A stretch of DNA of 64,000 nt from CAVZTX01 sp963778375. Lineage in GTDB: Bacteria > Chloroflexota > Ktedonobacteria > Ktedonobacterales > Ktedonobacteraceae. Below are positions 39,042 to 48,192 of this stretch, one piece after another. Every line of letters starts with the position of its first letter. The stretch's first letter is position 1. The stretch is from assembly GCA_963778375.1 (NCBI GenBank), contig CAVZTX010000001.1, forward strand, positions 248,001 through 312,000, given 5' to 3'. Under the pieces are notes generated by a model. The model was given only the letters and a program-made list of their open reading frames with translations, was not told where the DNA came from and ran no database searches. The position numbers were made by a program, and so were the translations under genes.

Positions 39042-39938
39042 TCAACCAGAAATCCCCTCCTTGTACCGGCGAATAGCCTCAACTGGTTTCAACACAAAAT
39101 CATATTCCACCTTATAAAAAGGCACACTAACATGATACCGCGTCGCCTCTTCCTCCGAATCATCACGGATAAAATCAACCACCAGCAAATCCTTCGTCCC
39201 AAAAACAGCGTCCGAATCCAGATACGGATCCCCCTTAACGAACAGGTGAGTCGTAACCGGCACAAACCCATCCGCCGAAACCAGCAAGTGAATATGAGCC
39301 GGGCGGAACGGATGCCTCCCCAATGCTCGCAGCAATTGCCCAACCGGCCCATCATCAGGTATAGAATACGAAACCGGCTTAATCCCTACGAAGCAGTACC
39401 TTCCCTCACTATCGGTACGAAACTTGCCTCGCAAATTCATATCTGGCTGCTCGGGGTCCTGCTGCTCGTACAGCCCATTCTCATCCGTTTCCCAAACATC
39501 GAGCAGCGCATTCGCAATAGGCGTCCCATCGGTGGAAAGCACCCTTCCCGTCACCACCGCAGGCTCACCCCGACCATCCTGGCTAATATTTGCCCCTATC
39601 GGCAGTTCAGGTGCCCCTTCCCGGTAGAACGGACCAAAAATCGTACTCTCAGTCGCCCCATCCGCCAGCCGGTGATTAACATCATCAACCAGCATCGTCA
39701 CACCTAGAATGTCAGAAAGCAGAATAAACTCCTGCCGCTTGTCATCGCACATCTGACCGGTCTTCGTTAAAAACTCAATCCCCAGCGCCCACTCCTCCTC
39801 ACTAAGCTCAACCTCCCGGATAAACGCGTGCAGATGCAAAATAAGGCTAGTCATCACCCTCTTCAACCTCGCATTAGGCGCATTCATCATCGTATCCAGC
39901 ACATTTTGCGTAATCTGCTCCTCAGTATTATTGCTCAT
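39042..39938 (-). CDS. Intradiol ring-cleavage dioxygenase (hydroxyquinol/catechol 1,2-dioxygenase)
   Basis: Non-haem Fe(III) enzyme that cleaves catechol-type rings between the two hydroxyls. The 298-residue protein has an N-terminal dimerisation helix region (about 1-95) and a catalytic beta domain. Iron ligands fit the tyrosines in ENGLYEQQ and PVSYSIPDDGPVG and the two histidines in GRHPFRPAHIHLLV. The linker STIFGPFYREGAPELP and overall length favour the hydroxyquinol 1,2-dioxygenase branch. The next pathway enzyme, a maleylacetate-reductase-like gene, is 20 kb away and frameshifted. Divergent from the GntR regulator at 40452. Confidence 0.88.
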   Translation of the reverse strand: MSNNTEEQITQNVLDTMMNAPNARLKRVMTSLILHLHAFIREVELSEEEWALGIEFLTKTGQMCDDKRQEFILLSDILGVTMLVDDVNHRLADGATESTIFGPFYREGAPELPIGANISQDGRGEPAVVTGRVLSTDGTPIANALLDVWETDENGLYEQQDPEQPDMNLRGKFRTDSEGRYCFVGIKPVSYSIPDDGPVGQLLRALGRHPFRPAHIHLLVSADGFVPVTTHLFVKGDPYLDSDAVFGTKDLLVVDFIRDDSEEEATRYHVSVPFYKVEYDFVLKPVEAIRRYKEGISG

Positions 39939-39955
39939 AATCTATCCCTTCCTTA

Positions 39956-40070
39956 ACCGTAGTTGGTAGTGGCACCTCTTGCAGGCAATCCATTTCAAAT
40001 AAGAGATCATCTCACTTTGTCATCCTGAGCCACCTCGCTTTTGTCATCCTGAGCGCAGCGAAGGATCGCT
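39956..40070. repeat. Mixed short repeats upstream of the dioxygenase
   Basis: ACCGTAGTTGGTAGTGGCAC at 39957-39976 belongs to the CGTAGTTAGTAGTGGCA family (copies at 41390, 53945 and 54023). At 40018-40070 two heads of TGTCATCCTGAGC stand in tandem, the second reading TCCTGAGCGCAGCGAAGGAT. Confidence 0.65.
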
Positions 40071-40142
40071 AGCATGAATTCGTCCGTCAGACTTAACTCA
40101 CGTATCCACGCCGACTTCTGTGGAATCACCAAGTATATAAGC

Positions 40143-40174
40143 TTGACAATGCCAATAAAAAAGTGTATACACTT
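40143..40174 (+). promoter_or_regulatory. Putative promoter with GntR-type operator
   Basis: TTGACA at 40143-40148 and, 16 bases on, GTATAC at 40165-40170 lie so that the perfect 14-base palindrome AAGTGTATACACTT (40161-40174) covers the -10 region. FCD-subfamily GntR regulators bind GTATAC-centred palindromes. A second, imperfect copy AAGTGAATACACATT lies at 40280-40294, nearer to the regulator gene. Autoregulation, and control of the divergent dioxygenase, is inferred. Confidence 0.6.
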
Positions 40175-40279
40175 CTTATAACACTCATCAATGCCATCGT
40201 CAATTGGGACCTCACCTCAATCACTAGTAAACTGGTACCAATAGCTCAACCACTATCTAGTATAAAGAGCAAATTCAAA

Positions 40280-40294
40280 AAGTGAATACACATT
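40280..40294. promoter_or_regulatory. Second half-conserved GntR-type operator
   Basis: AAGTGAATACACATT keeps AAGTG and ATACAC of the upstream palindrome but has lost perfect symmetry. It lies 158 bases before the regulator start. Confidence 0.45.
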
Positions 40295-40361
40295 TTCCTA
40301 ATCATCTTTTCCTAATAGTATATTGTCAACCTTCGCGTGAAGTAGGGTGGGGCCAGACGAT

Positions 40362-40398
40362 ATGTAGGAACACGAGGCCTTGTGCCTGTCCGGCCTGG
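40362..40398. repeat. CCTTGTGCCTGTCCGGCC repeat
   Basis: TATGTAGGAACACGAGGCCT followed by TGTGCCTGTCCGGCCTGG, a diverged copy of the family at 37138. Confidence 0.65.
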
Positions 40399-40451
40399 TT
40401 TACCGCGCCTGCCATAGCGCTCATTCACCGTTCAATGGAGTCACTTCGCGT

Positions 40452-41189
40452 ATGCAGCTTAAGCCTATCAGCATAGTCGAAGGAAGAATAGTCATCACTC
40501 ACGTGCATGACTACCTGCGTCGGCAAATACTCGAAGGAACCATTCCTCCGGGCGCTGTCCTCTCTCAAGTCCAGCTTGCACAGCAGCTTGGAGTCAGTCG
40601 CACCCCACTGAGAGAAGCACTCCGCCTCCTACAAGAGGAGCGTCTAGTCGTAGCCGAACATAACCACCGCGTCCGCGTGGCAGGCATCAACCTGGAAGAA
40701 CTGGAATCGCTATACGCCAGTCGCATCATGCTCGAAACATTGGCCCTCGCACTCACCATCCCTCGTCTCTCACAAAGCGAAATCGACGCTCTAGCTCACG
40801 CCCTCGCCGCAATGGATGCTGCCGATAATCGGCATGACTCTGACGCCTGGGAACAAGGAAACCGCCGCTTTCATGCGCTTCTCGCGACTCATGCCGAGGA
40901 GCGCATACGTCAAACCATCCATCGTTCCATCGATGCCAGCGAACGTTACCGTCGTATCAAACTTCAAACCGCCCCAGATTCACGAGCAGTGGCTAAAACT
41001 GAGCATACTTCCATTTTCACCGCTTGCCGTGAACGCAACATTGGAGGAGCCGTAGAACTGCTCGCCCGTCATCTCGCCCGTACAGCGCTCACCGTCATCG
41101 CCCACGTCTCGCCTGAATATGAACCAACAGCAGTACGCACCGCGCTCAAACTCATCACAGGCAAATCAAATAACCCCAGCCAACCGTAG
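40452..41189 (+). CDS. GntR-family transcriptional regulator, FCD subfamily
   Basis: A 245-residue repressor/activator. The winged HTH (about residues 12-78) contains YLRRQILEGTIPPGAVLSQV, LAQQLGVSRTPLREALRLLQ and EERLVV. The C-terminal all-helical FCD effector domain follows (ESLYASRIMLETLALAL, NRRFHALLATHA, HTSIFTACRERN), with His and Asp positions typical of metal-assisted carboxylate binding. ATG 40452 is chosen; the open frame upstream to 40380 lies in repeat DNA. It is flanked by the divergent dioxygenase and a downstream amidohydrolase, so it probably senses an acid intermediate of that catabolic pathway. Confidence 0.9.
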   Translation: MQLKPISIVEGRIVITHVHDYLRRQILEGTIPPGAVLSQVQLAQQLGVSRTPLREALRLLQEERLVVAEHNHRVRVAGINLEELESLYASRIMLETLALALTIPRLSQSEIDALAHALAAMDAADNRHDSDAWEQGNRRFHALLATHAEERIRQTIHRSIDASERYRRIKLQTAPDSRAVAKTEHTSIFTACRERNIGGAVELLARHLARTALTVIAHVSPEYEPTAVRTALKLITGKSNNPSQP

Positions 41190-41337
41190 GACACGATTTA
41201 TCGCTCCCAGAGCTGATAGATCGGCTCTGAGGCAACTCGCTGCCTATCCAGGTCACATAATGTAAACTCGTTATCGACCAACGAGCGAAAGCAGAGAAGG
41301 GAGGAACAATATAGGGTTGCACGGAGTGCGGCATGGC

Positions 41338-41415
41338 ACCCGCCAGGGATGCCACTACCAACCTCCAAAGCCTGGCATCACCGTAGTTAGTAGTGGCAGG
41401 GCTAGCCCCTGCCAT
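41338..41415. repeat. CGTAGTTAGTAGTGGCA repeat pair, inverted
   Basis: CACCCGCCAGGGATGCCACT followed by ACCAACC, then CACCGTAGTTAGTAGTGGCA and GGGCTAGCCCCTGCC. The two halves are in opposite orientation and can form a long imperfect hairpin. Same family at 53941-54062. Confidence 0.65.
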
Positions 41416-41475
41416 GTTGCTCAGCGCATTCAACCACAATGGAAGTAATCCTGTTTATGCCAAAGGAGGCAAGTA

Positions 41476-42831
41476 ATGGCTAATCGAACTCTGTTACAGA
41501 ACGGCATTGTAATAACTGTTGACAAGCAACTCGGCAACTTCTGGCGTGCCGATGTCCTGATTGAAGGCACAAAAATCGCAGCAGTTGGACCTGATCTCGG
41601 CGTAACCGACGCCGAAGTCATCGACGCCTCGAACATGATCGTCATGCCCGGACTGATCGACACCCATCGCCATCTCTGGGAAGGCATCTTTCGCAATGTC
41701 TCAGTAGATGGCATCCTCGCCAATTACTTCCCCGATGTCCTCGGCGTACTTGCGCCAAAGTATCGTCCCGAGGACGCCTACGCTGGTAATCTCATCGGTG
41801 CTCTAGGGGCCATCGACACCGGCATAACCACCATCCTCGACTGGTCACACATCCAGAATACCCCTGAGCACTCAGACGCATCGATTAAGGCTCTCCAGGA
41901 TTCGGGGATACGAGCCGTCTTCGCTTACGGCAACCCCAATACCTCGCTATCGGACTGGTGGTTTAATAGTAGCCTGAATCACCCTGAAGATGTCAAACGC
42001 CTCAAACCCAAATACTTCTCGTCGGATGATCAGCTCGTCACCCTTGCCCTCGCGCCTCGCGGGCCTTGCTGGACCACCATGGAAGTCGTCAGGCATGATT
42101 GGGCTTTGGCACGTGAGCTAAACATCCCCATCACCGTGCACGTCGGCGTCGGCGAGAACGGCATGTGGGGAGGTATCAAGCAGATGTACGAGGAAGGTTT
42201 GCTCAGCTCCGATACCACCTACATCCATTGCTGCACGCTCACCGACGATGAATTGAAGTACATTGTAGATACCGGAGGAACCTTCTCCCTCGCCACCGCC
42301 GTCGAAATGCAGATGCAGCATGGTATGCCACCCATCGATCGCGTACTTCGGCTCGGTAGCAGCCTGAGCTTGAGTGTGGATGTCGAAACAAACGTCCCTG
42401 GTGATATGTTCACCCAGATGAGAGCAGCCTTCCAGCTTCAACGTGCCCTGGTCAACCAGCGTGCGCTCTACGGTGGGACAATCGAAGGAGAAACCCTGGT
42501 CACGGCACGCCAGGTGTTGGAGTTTGCCACCATCGAAGGAGCACGCGCTAACTGGCTAGACCATAAAACCGGCTCCCTCACCCCTGGTAAAGAGGCCGAC
42601 ATTATCATGCTCAGTGCTGACCGCCTGAACGTATTCCCGCTCAACGACCCCATTGGAGCCGTAGTAGCGGGCGCAGATACCGGCAACGTCGACTCCGTCT
42701 TCATCGCGGGAAAAGCCATGAAGCGCAACGGCCAACTCCTCAACGTCGACCTGAAGCGCGCCCGCCAGCTCGCCATAGAATCCCGCGACTACGTTGTCGC
42801 CCAGGCCGGCTTCACTCCTCCCGCCTTTTAA
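41476..42831 (+). CDS. Amidohydrolase-superfamily deaminase/chlorohydrolase-like enzyme
   Basis: A 451-residue TIM-barrel metallohydrolase of the cytosine-deaminase/TrzN/AtzA-like branch. Metal ligands: HxH in GLIDTHRHLWEG, His in ITVHVGVGE, His in YIHCCTLTDDE and Asp in LSVDVETNVPGD. C-terminal LTPGKEADIIMLSADRLN completes the small beta domain. ATG 41476 follows AAAGGAGG. It would deaminate or dechlorinate an N-heterocycle; the exact substrate is unknown. Downstream are relics of YciI-like, acetamidase, permease and FAD-oxidase genes, consistent with a nitrogen-compound catabolic cluster now partly lost. Confidence 0.9.
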   Translation: MANRTLLQNGIVITVDKQLGNFWRADVLIEGTKIAAVGPDLGVTDAEVIDASNMIVMPGLIDTHRHLWEGIFRNVSVDGILANYFPDVLGVLAPKYRPEDAYAGNLIGALGAIDTGITTILDWSHIQNTPEHSDASIKALQDSGIRAVFAYGNPNTSLSDWWFNSSLNHPEDVKRLKPKYFSSDDQLVTLALAPRGPCWTTMEVVRHDWALARELNIPITVHVGVGENGMWGGIKQMYEEGLLSSDTTYIHCCTLTDDELKYIVDTGGTFSLATAVEMQMQHGMPPIDRVLRLGSSLSLSVDVETNVPGDMFTQMRAAFQLQRALVNQRALYGGTIEGETLVTARQVLEFATIEGARANWLDHKTGSLTPGKEADIIMLSADRLNVFPLNDPIGAVVAGADTGNVDSVFIAGKAMKRNGQLLNVDLKRARQLAIESRDYVVAQAGFTPPAF

Positions 42832-42837
42832 GCACAT

Positions 42838-42937
42838 GGCTGTCATCCTGAGCGAAGCGAAGGATCTGGCTCGCCACACATAGAAATCCTTCACTTCGCT
42901 CAGAGCCTGCTCTCAGAGCAGCGAAGGGATGACAGCC
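42838..42937. repeat. Long inverted-repeat element of the TGTCATCCTGAGCG family
   Basis: TGGCTGTCATCCTGAGCGAA with GCGAAGGATC forms the left arm; the right arm reads ATCCTTCACTTCGCTCAG and, further on, GAAGGGATGACAGCC. The outermost GGCTGTCATCC and GGATGACAGCC are perfect inverted repeats, so this copy looks like a complete two-armed unit of about 100 bases. Confidence 0.8.
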
Positions 42938-43004
42938 AGTATCCCCAAATATCTAGGGAATATACCTCTCAACCACAAGAGGATCAATAAACAAGGAGGT
43001 ATAC

Positions 43005-43124
43005 ATGTTCGTCGCCATATCCGAATACCTCAAACCACTTGAAGAAGTTGACCGCTTCGCTGAAGCACATAGAGACTAGATCATGAAACACTACGCCGCT
43101 GGTCATTTTCTAGGCTCAGGCTGA
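43005..43124 (+). pseudogene. YciI-like protein fragment with nonsense codon
   Basis: ATG 43005 sits behind a perfect AAGGAGG. The reading MFVAISEYLKPLEEVDRFAE-AHRD ends at TAG 43077, then continues in frame as MKHYAAGHFLGSG to TGA 43122. Together these match the first 40 residues of YCII-domain proteins, where the stop replaces the residue before the conserved helix and the remaining half is missing. The fragment ends at the same point where the convergent acetamidase gene is cut. Confidence 0.7.
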
Positions 43125-43778
43125 AGAGTGCCTCATAGGCGTTTCGATGGCCGTGCCGCAAACTTCGCCATCTCCCTGCGCAGCATGTCCATCACCCATT
43201 GAATAGAGCGCCCCTGGTGCTTCCACCGGCAGATAGAGCCGTGCGCCCCGCGTCAAATGTTTCGTATCCATGTTGCCACCATGCCGGTAGGGTGGAATGG
43301 TTGACAGCGCCCCCGCCATACCTGGAGCCAGCCCAATCTCGCCGCAAAACGGAGCAAGCGGAATGCGTATCCCTGGCGCAAACTCGCCCCATCCATCCGC
43401 GCCGCCCACAAGTCTCCAGATTTTAAGCGCCGGCTCAGGGAAATCGTCAGCCAGCAGGCCAAAACCCGGAATGATCGCCGTCCAGCCCCAATCAGCAGGC
43501 TGTAAATCCAGGAATTCTACTTCCAGCGTATCGCCGGGAGCCGCGCCCTCTACGTAAATCGGGCCGTTAACCTGGTCCACTTGCGAGAAATCGAGCGCAC
43601 GAATGGCATCGACCGTGCTTTCCGCTACAATCTGACCGCAAGAAGCATCAAGAAGATCGAAGCTCACGATTTCACCCGATGGAATAGTAGCAATCGGTGG
43701 AATGCTCTTATCCCAGGCCAGGTGCCACTGATTTCTATGAATATGAATAGTACGTCCCGTAGTTGGTGTCTCAGCCAT
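43116..43778 (-). pseudogene. Acetamidase/formamidase-family protein, C-terminally truncated
   Basis: Begins normally with TTIHIHRNQWHLAWD-like text (RTIHIHRNQWHLAWDKSIPP) and keeps GPIYVEGAAPGDTLEVEFLD, WGWTAIIPGFGLLADDFPEP, ALSTIPPYRHGGNMDTKHL and YSMGDGHAAQGDGEVCGTAI, the usual metal-site and active-site blocks. It stops at 220 residues (ETPMRHSSA), about 80 short of the family. The cut coincides with the end of the YciI-like fragment at 43124, which suggests one deletion removed the 3' ends of two convergent genes. Intact enzymes hydrolyse short amides. Confidence 0.75.
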
Positions 43779-43831
43779 AGTTTGTCCGTCCCTTTCGCCG
43801 GTATGGAGGCCGTGTTTCCTTCCAGCTTAGA

Positions 43832-44019
43832 TTATGGCACTGTCTCTGCATGTTCTTCAAGGCGCAGCCCCTCGTTCTCTTCCACGTGCAAGCCGATTCG
43901 TCTGACCAGGGCAGGACTGGCAAAGGCAATAATCAGCCCAATCACCAACCATGCCAGGGCCACATAGGGGAAGATATTATAGGGAGCTGCTGGCACCGGA
44001 TAAACGTTGCTGTCTGAAC
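43832..44019 (-). pseudogene. C-terminal fragment of an APC-family amino-acid permease
   Basis: Minus-strand reading YPVPAAPYNIFPYVALAWLV-IGLIIAFASPALVRRIGL then an acidic tail and TAA at 43832. This matches the last helix and tail of amino acid-polyamine-organocation transporters. No upstream part and no start are present, so it is a relic. It lies between the acetamidase and FAD-oxidase relics, fitting a dismantled uptake/catabolism cluster. Confidence 0.6.
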
Positions 44020-44390
44020 CTTGTCAAGAAACCGGTGTTTCTCTCAGACCTACGGGGTGCGCAACGAGATGCAGAGAGGCGCATTGTAACCAAAGCATGC
44101 TGTGGAAAAAGACATTGCGGGCCAGCCGCACTGTTCAGTTCAAGCATACCTATGCTGGTGGTCGCCGCATGAACGCACGATATTCTGTGGTATCAGCAGT
44201 TGCTGACACCGAGTACCATACCTGGGCTTGACCTATCGACAGTTCTAGACTGGGTAGCTTTTTACCCTCTTTTGCCTCTATACTTATGGTAACAAGCATC
44301 ATCAAACTCACGAATCAGAGAGGAGATAAGCATCGGCTTCCCTTCTTCCCATGGTGAGAAAAGGAAACAGGAAGTGGTGCCGGCACAGCT

Positions 44391-45575
44391 ATGAGCGAAA
44401 AGAGAGAGACATTTTCCCGATCTCCTGATGTATTGATTATTGGAGGTGGAGTCATTGGCTGTAGCATTGCCTATCATTTGACCCGGCGTGGTTGCCGCAA
44501 TGTGGTCATCGTTGAGCAACATACGATTGGCAGTGGCTCGACCGCAAAAGCGGCTGGCGGGATTCGGCAGCAGTTTTCCTGCGAGTCCAACGTGCGGCTG
44601 GCGATGTATTCCGTCGATTTTTTTGAGCATTTTCATGAACGATTAGAACTTCCTCCTGATGCAGGTGGGGTCGATTTCCATCAGATTGGCTATCTTTTTC
44701 TGCTCTCGACGCAAGAAGCATTCACGAGCTTTAAGTGCAATGCCGCCCGCCAGCAACGTTTGGGACTTCCGGTTGAGGTGCTCACTCCAGAACAGGTAGG
44801 AACCCGCTGGCCGTGGCTCTCGGTGAATGATGTAGCGGGAGCCACTTATTGTCCCACAGATGGCTATGGCAGTCCTCATGAAGTGACGCAAGCGTTCGCA
44901 ACACAGGCAAGACGCCTTGGTGCGTCCTTCGTCGAAGGATCTGGTGTCTCTGCAATCACGCGCAAAGGAACGCGGATTATGACGGTTGAGACCAATTGAG
45001 GAAGCTTCTCGCCAGGTATCGTCGTCCTCTGTGCTGGAGCATGGAGCGGCGAGCTTGGTCGTCTCGCAGGTGTCGAGATTCCCGTCCACCCGTTGCGTCG
45101 TATGTGTTTTCTCACCGATCCCTTTGATGCGATTCCCCACGATGCCCCCATGACGATTGAAATGCCGAACACCTTCCACTTTCGACCAGAAGGATCAGGC
45201 TTCATGCTGGGGACAAGTGACCAAAACGAGCCATACAGTTTCAACACCACGATGAATTGGGAATGGCTGGGTAGAGTGGTGGAAGATGCTGTCAAGCGTG
45301 TTCCACTCTTCGAGCAGGCACGGATTCATCACGGGTGGGCGGGATTGTACGAAACGTCACCTGACCACAATGCGATCCTGGGGCCCATTCCTGGGATGGA
45401 GAATTTACTCGTCGCAACAGGCTTTAGCGGTCACGGATTTATGCAGAGTCCGGCCACAGGGATGATCATGAGTGAGTTCATTCTGGACGGGCAAGCTCAC
45501 ACCATTGATGTGAGTGATTTGGGGATCGAGCGCTTCTCGACGGGACGACTCAATCCAGAAAAGCATGTCATTTAA
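44391..45575 (+). pseudogene. DAO-family FAD-dependent oxidoreductase with an in-frame TGA
   Basis: Glycine/D-amino acid/sarcosine-oxidase-like enzyme. The FAD fold VLIIGGGVIGCSIAYHLTRR, the segment GSGSTAKAAGGIRQQFSCES and the C-terminal block GWAGLYETSPDHNAILGP and ATGFSGHGFMQSPATG are all present. The frame is interrupted once, by TGA at 44997-44999 (VETN-stop-GSFSPGIVVLCAGAWS), and then resumes in the same frame to 45575. No other damage is visible, so it is either a very recent nonsense mutation or a base error. Repaired length is about 394 residues, normal for the family. It oxidises an amino acid or N-methyl amine. Confidence 0.82.
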
Positions 45576-45635
45576 TGAGCGATTGCTGAAATCAACCATT
45601 CGCGTGGAGAATCCTCGTTGAAAGCGTCACATCCT

Positions 45636-45692
45636 TTGACAATCTGTTACTTACAACGTATACTATTATCATAACCCCCCATATGGGGGGTA
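45636..45692 (+). promoter_or_regulatory. Sigma70-type promoter with CsoR-like copper operator
   Basis: TTGACA (45636-45641), a 17-base spacer and TATACT (45659-45664) form a near-consensus promoter. Directly after it lies TAACCCCCCATATGGGGGGT (45672-45691) plus A, an almost perfect G-tract palindrome. CsoR-family copper repressors bind palindromes of this C-tract/AT/G-tract type, and this one would cover the transcription start. copA starts 32 bases further on. No csoR gene is present in the window. Confidence 0.8.
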
Positions 45693-45723
45693 TGGAAATT
45701 ATTCTAGATAAAAGGTGATCATT

Positions 45724-48114
45724 ATGGCTACCGAAGCCACACGCTCTAAAGAAGTTCTTCCTGAAGTAACTCAAGACCAGACTCATCAAGACACTCATAT
45801 TGTACTCGCCCTCGAAGGCATGACATGCGCCTCCTGCGCTATGCGCATTGAAAAGGGATTGAAGAAAGTGCCCGGAGTGAAGATAGCGAGCGTCAACCTT
45901 GCGACAGAACGTGCCGATGTCTCCTATGATCCTTCTGAGACAGGAGTAGAGCAACTCGTACAAAAGGTAGAAGCTGTAGGCTACAAAGCCGAACCCTTGA
46001 TAACATCTGCATCAGTTCCAACACCACAACAGGCTATTCCAGTCGAAGAAACTCTCGCAACCAACCTTGATATCCTTGATCCTGTCATGTCGCAAGAAGA
46101 CGAACTCAGCCGACGCAAGAAAGCCGAACTGGTACGTAAGCGCAACCTGCTGCTTCTAGGCGTTGTGCTAGCAATTCCTGTCGTCATCCTCGGCATGTTT
46201 TTTATGAATAGATTCCCCGGCGAGAACTATCTCCTGCTGGCCCTCACAACCCCTATCTGGGCCTTTGTGGGATGGGAGTTCCATCGTGGCGCACTCAAAT
46301 TGTTACGTCATGGCAGCGCCAATATGGATACACTCGTCTCGCTCGGCTCAACCGCTGCCTATCTCTTGAGCGTGGCACAGACCTTCTTCCCGCAGATCGT
46401 CGGCTCAATGACCTCCTATGACTCCGCTGCCCTCATTATCACCTTAATCTTCCTCGGCAAGTATCTCGAAGCGCGTGCCACAGGCCAGACAAACGAGGCA
46501 ATTAAAAAACTTGCAGGCTTGCAGCCACGTACAGCCCATTTGCTCCGTCACGGCCAAGAGCTTGAATTGCCCATCGAACAGGTGCATGTTGGCGATGAAC
46601 TGCTCGTGCGCCCCGGCGAGAAAGTGCCGGTTGATGGCATCGTGCTTTCCGGCATCTCATCGGTTGATGAAGCGATGATTACCGGCGAAAGCATTCCGGT
46701 CGAAAAGTCGCAAGATGATAAGCTAATCGGCGCAACCATCAACCAGCATGGTCTATTGCGTATGCGTGCAACCCATGTCGGCACGAATACCGTACTAGCT
46801 TCCATTATCCGCCTTGTTGAGCAGGCGCAGGGATCCAAAGCGCCTATCCAGCGTCTCGCCGATACCATCTCCAGCATCTTTGTACCAATCGTCCTCATCA
46901 TTGCCGCGCTTACATTCATCGGCTGGGCCATCATCGGCAATATCAACCCGCTCCTCGTGCATGCAATGGGCATGAACAGCCAGAGTCCCTGGATTACCGC
47001 GCTTATTGCCGCAATTTCAGTGCTAGTCATCGCTTGCCCCTGCGCTCTTGGACTTGCTACCCCCACCGCCATCATCGTCGGTACAGGCAAAGGTGCCGAG
47101 CAAGGGATTCTGATCAAAGGCGGCAGAGCCTCGAACGCATCCAAGCCGTTCGCGCGGTCTTACTTGATAAGACCGGCACGATCACTCGCGGCAAGCCCGA
47201 ACTGACCGACATCCTGGTATTGCCAGGAACATCCGGCGATGAGGTCTTGCGATTGGTAGCTGAAGCCGAACAAGGCTCAGAGCATCCCCTGGCATTTGCT
47301 ATCGTCAATGGCGCGAAAGCACGAGGACTTAGTCTGCACTCCGCTCCAGAACACATTACAGCGCTCGCCGGACGTGGATTGGCATGCGACCGTTGAGGGT
47401 CGTGCTCTACTCATTGGCACACGACGCCTTCTTGATGAGCATGCCATTGACTACTCACAGTTGCAAACACAATTGGCGACATTGGAAAACCAGGGCAAAA
47501 CAGTGATGCTCATCGCCCTGAATGGACAGGCTGTAGGATTGCTAGCTGTAGCGGACAATGTAAAAGTTGACTCTAAAGAAGCTATCAAGCAGTTGCAAGC
47601 ACAAGGGCTGAAGGTGTTGATGATCACCGGTGACAATTCCCGAACCGCCCAGGCCATTGCTGAACAGGTCGGCATCCATGCAGACGATGTGCTCGCCGAA
47701 GTCTTGCCAGAGGACAAAGTCAAACAGGTCAAAGTCTTACAGGATACAGGCCTCGTCGTAGCCTTCGTCGGCGATGGCATCAACGATGCTCCCGCGCTCG
47801 TTCAGGCAGACGCAGGAATCGCTATGGGAACAGGTACAGATATCGCGATGGAAGCAGCCGATATCACCCTCGTTAAGGGCAATCTCAAGAGCGTAGTAAC
47901 CGCGCTTGCACTCTCTCGTGCAACCCTGCGCACAATCAAGCAAAACCTCTTCTGGGCCTTTGCCTACAACGTCATCTTAATCCCAGCGGCGATTCTCTCG
48001 CCCCTCATCCCCTTCTTGCAGGACCAGGCACCCATCTTTGCTGCCGCGGCAATGGCCCTTTCCTCGGTGACTGTAGTGAGCAATTCGTTGCGTCTGCGGC
48101 GATTCCAACTATAG
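45724..48114 (+). pseudogene. copA: Copper-exporting P1B-type ATPase CopA, with two nearby frameshifts
   Basis: Pumps Cu(I) out of the cytoplasm. One N-terminal metal-binding domain (GMTCASCAMRIEKGL, Cys pair near residue 32), actuator motif TGES, membrane metal site VIACPCALGLATPTA near 437, phosphorylation site LLDKTGTITRGKPEL and hinge AFVGDGINDAPALVQADAGI are visible. The frame shifts at about 47125 (one base lost before SLERIQAVRAVLLDKTG) and back at about 47380 (one base gained before DWHATVEGRALLIG). The 250 bases between hold the catalytic Asp, so as written no pump is made. Compensating errors in otherwise perfect sequence suggest base-calling error. ATG 45724 follows AAAGG. Confidence 0.87.
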
Positions 48115-48192
48115 ACCTGTTCTTTCCCTTCTCCATATTAACAGTCTTATACGTGCAGGAAGGTTAAAGATGTTGAAATCATCTTAATCATA

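Noticed and set aside
44997..44999. Selenocysteine at the TGA of the DAO-family oxidase
   Set aside because: No Sec is known at this place in the family, and no stable bacterial SECIS-like hairpin was seen directly after the codon.
47100..47400. Programmed frameshifting in copA
   Set aside because: Two opposite shifts flank the catalytic Asp and no slippery heptamer is visible; error or mutation is simpler.
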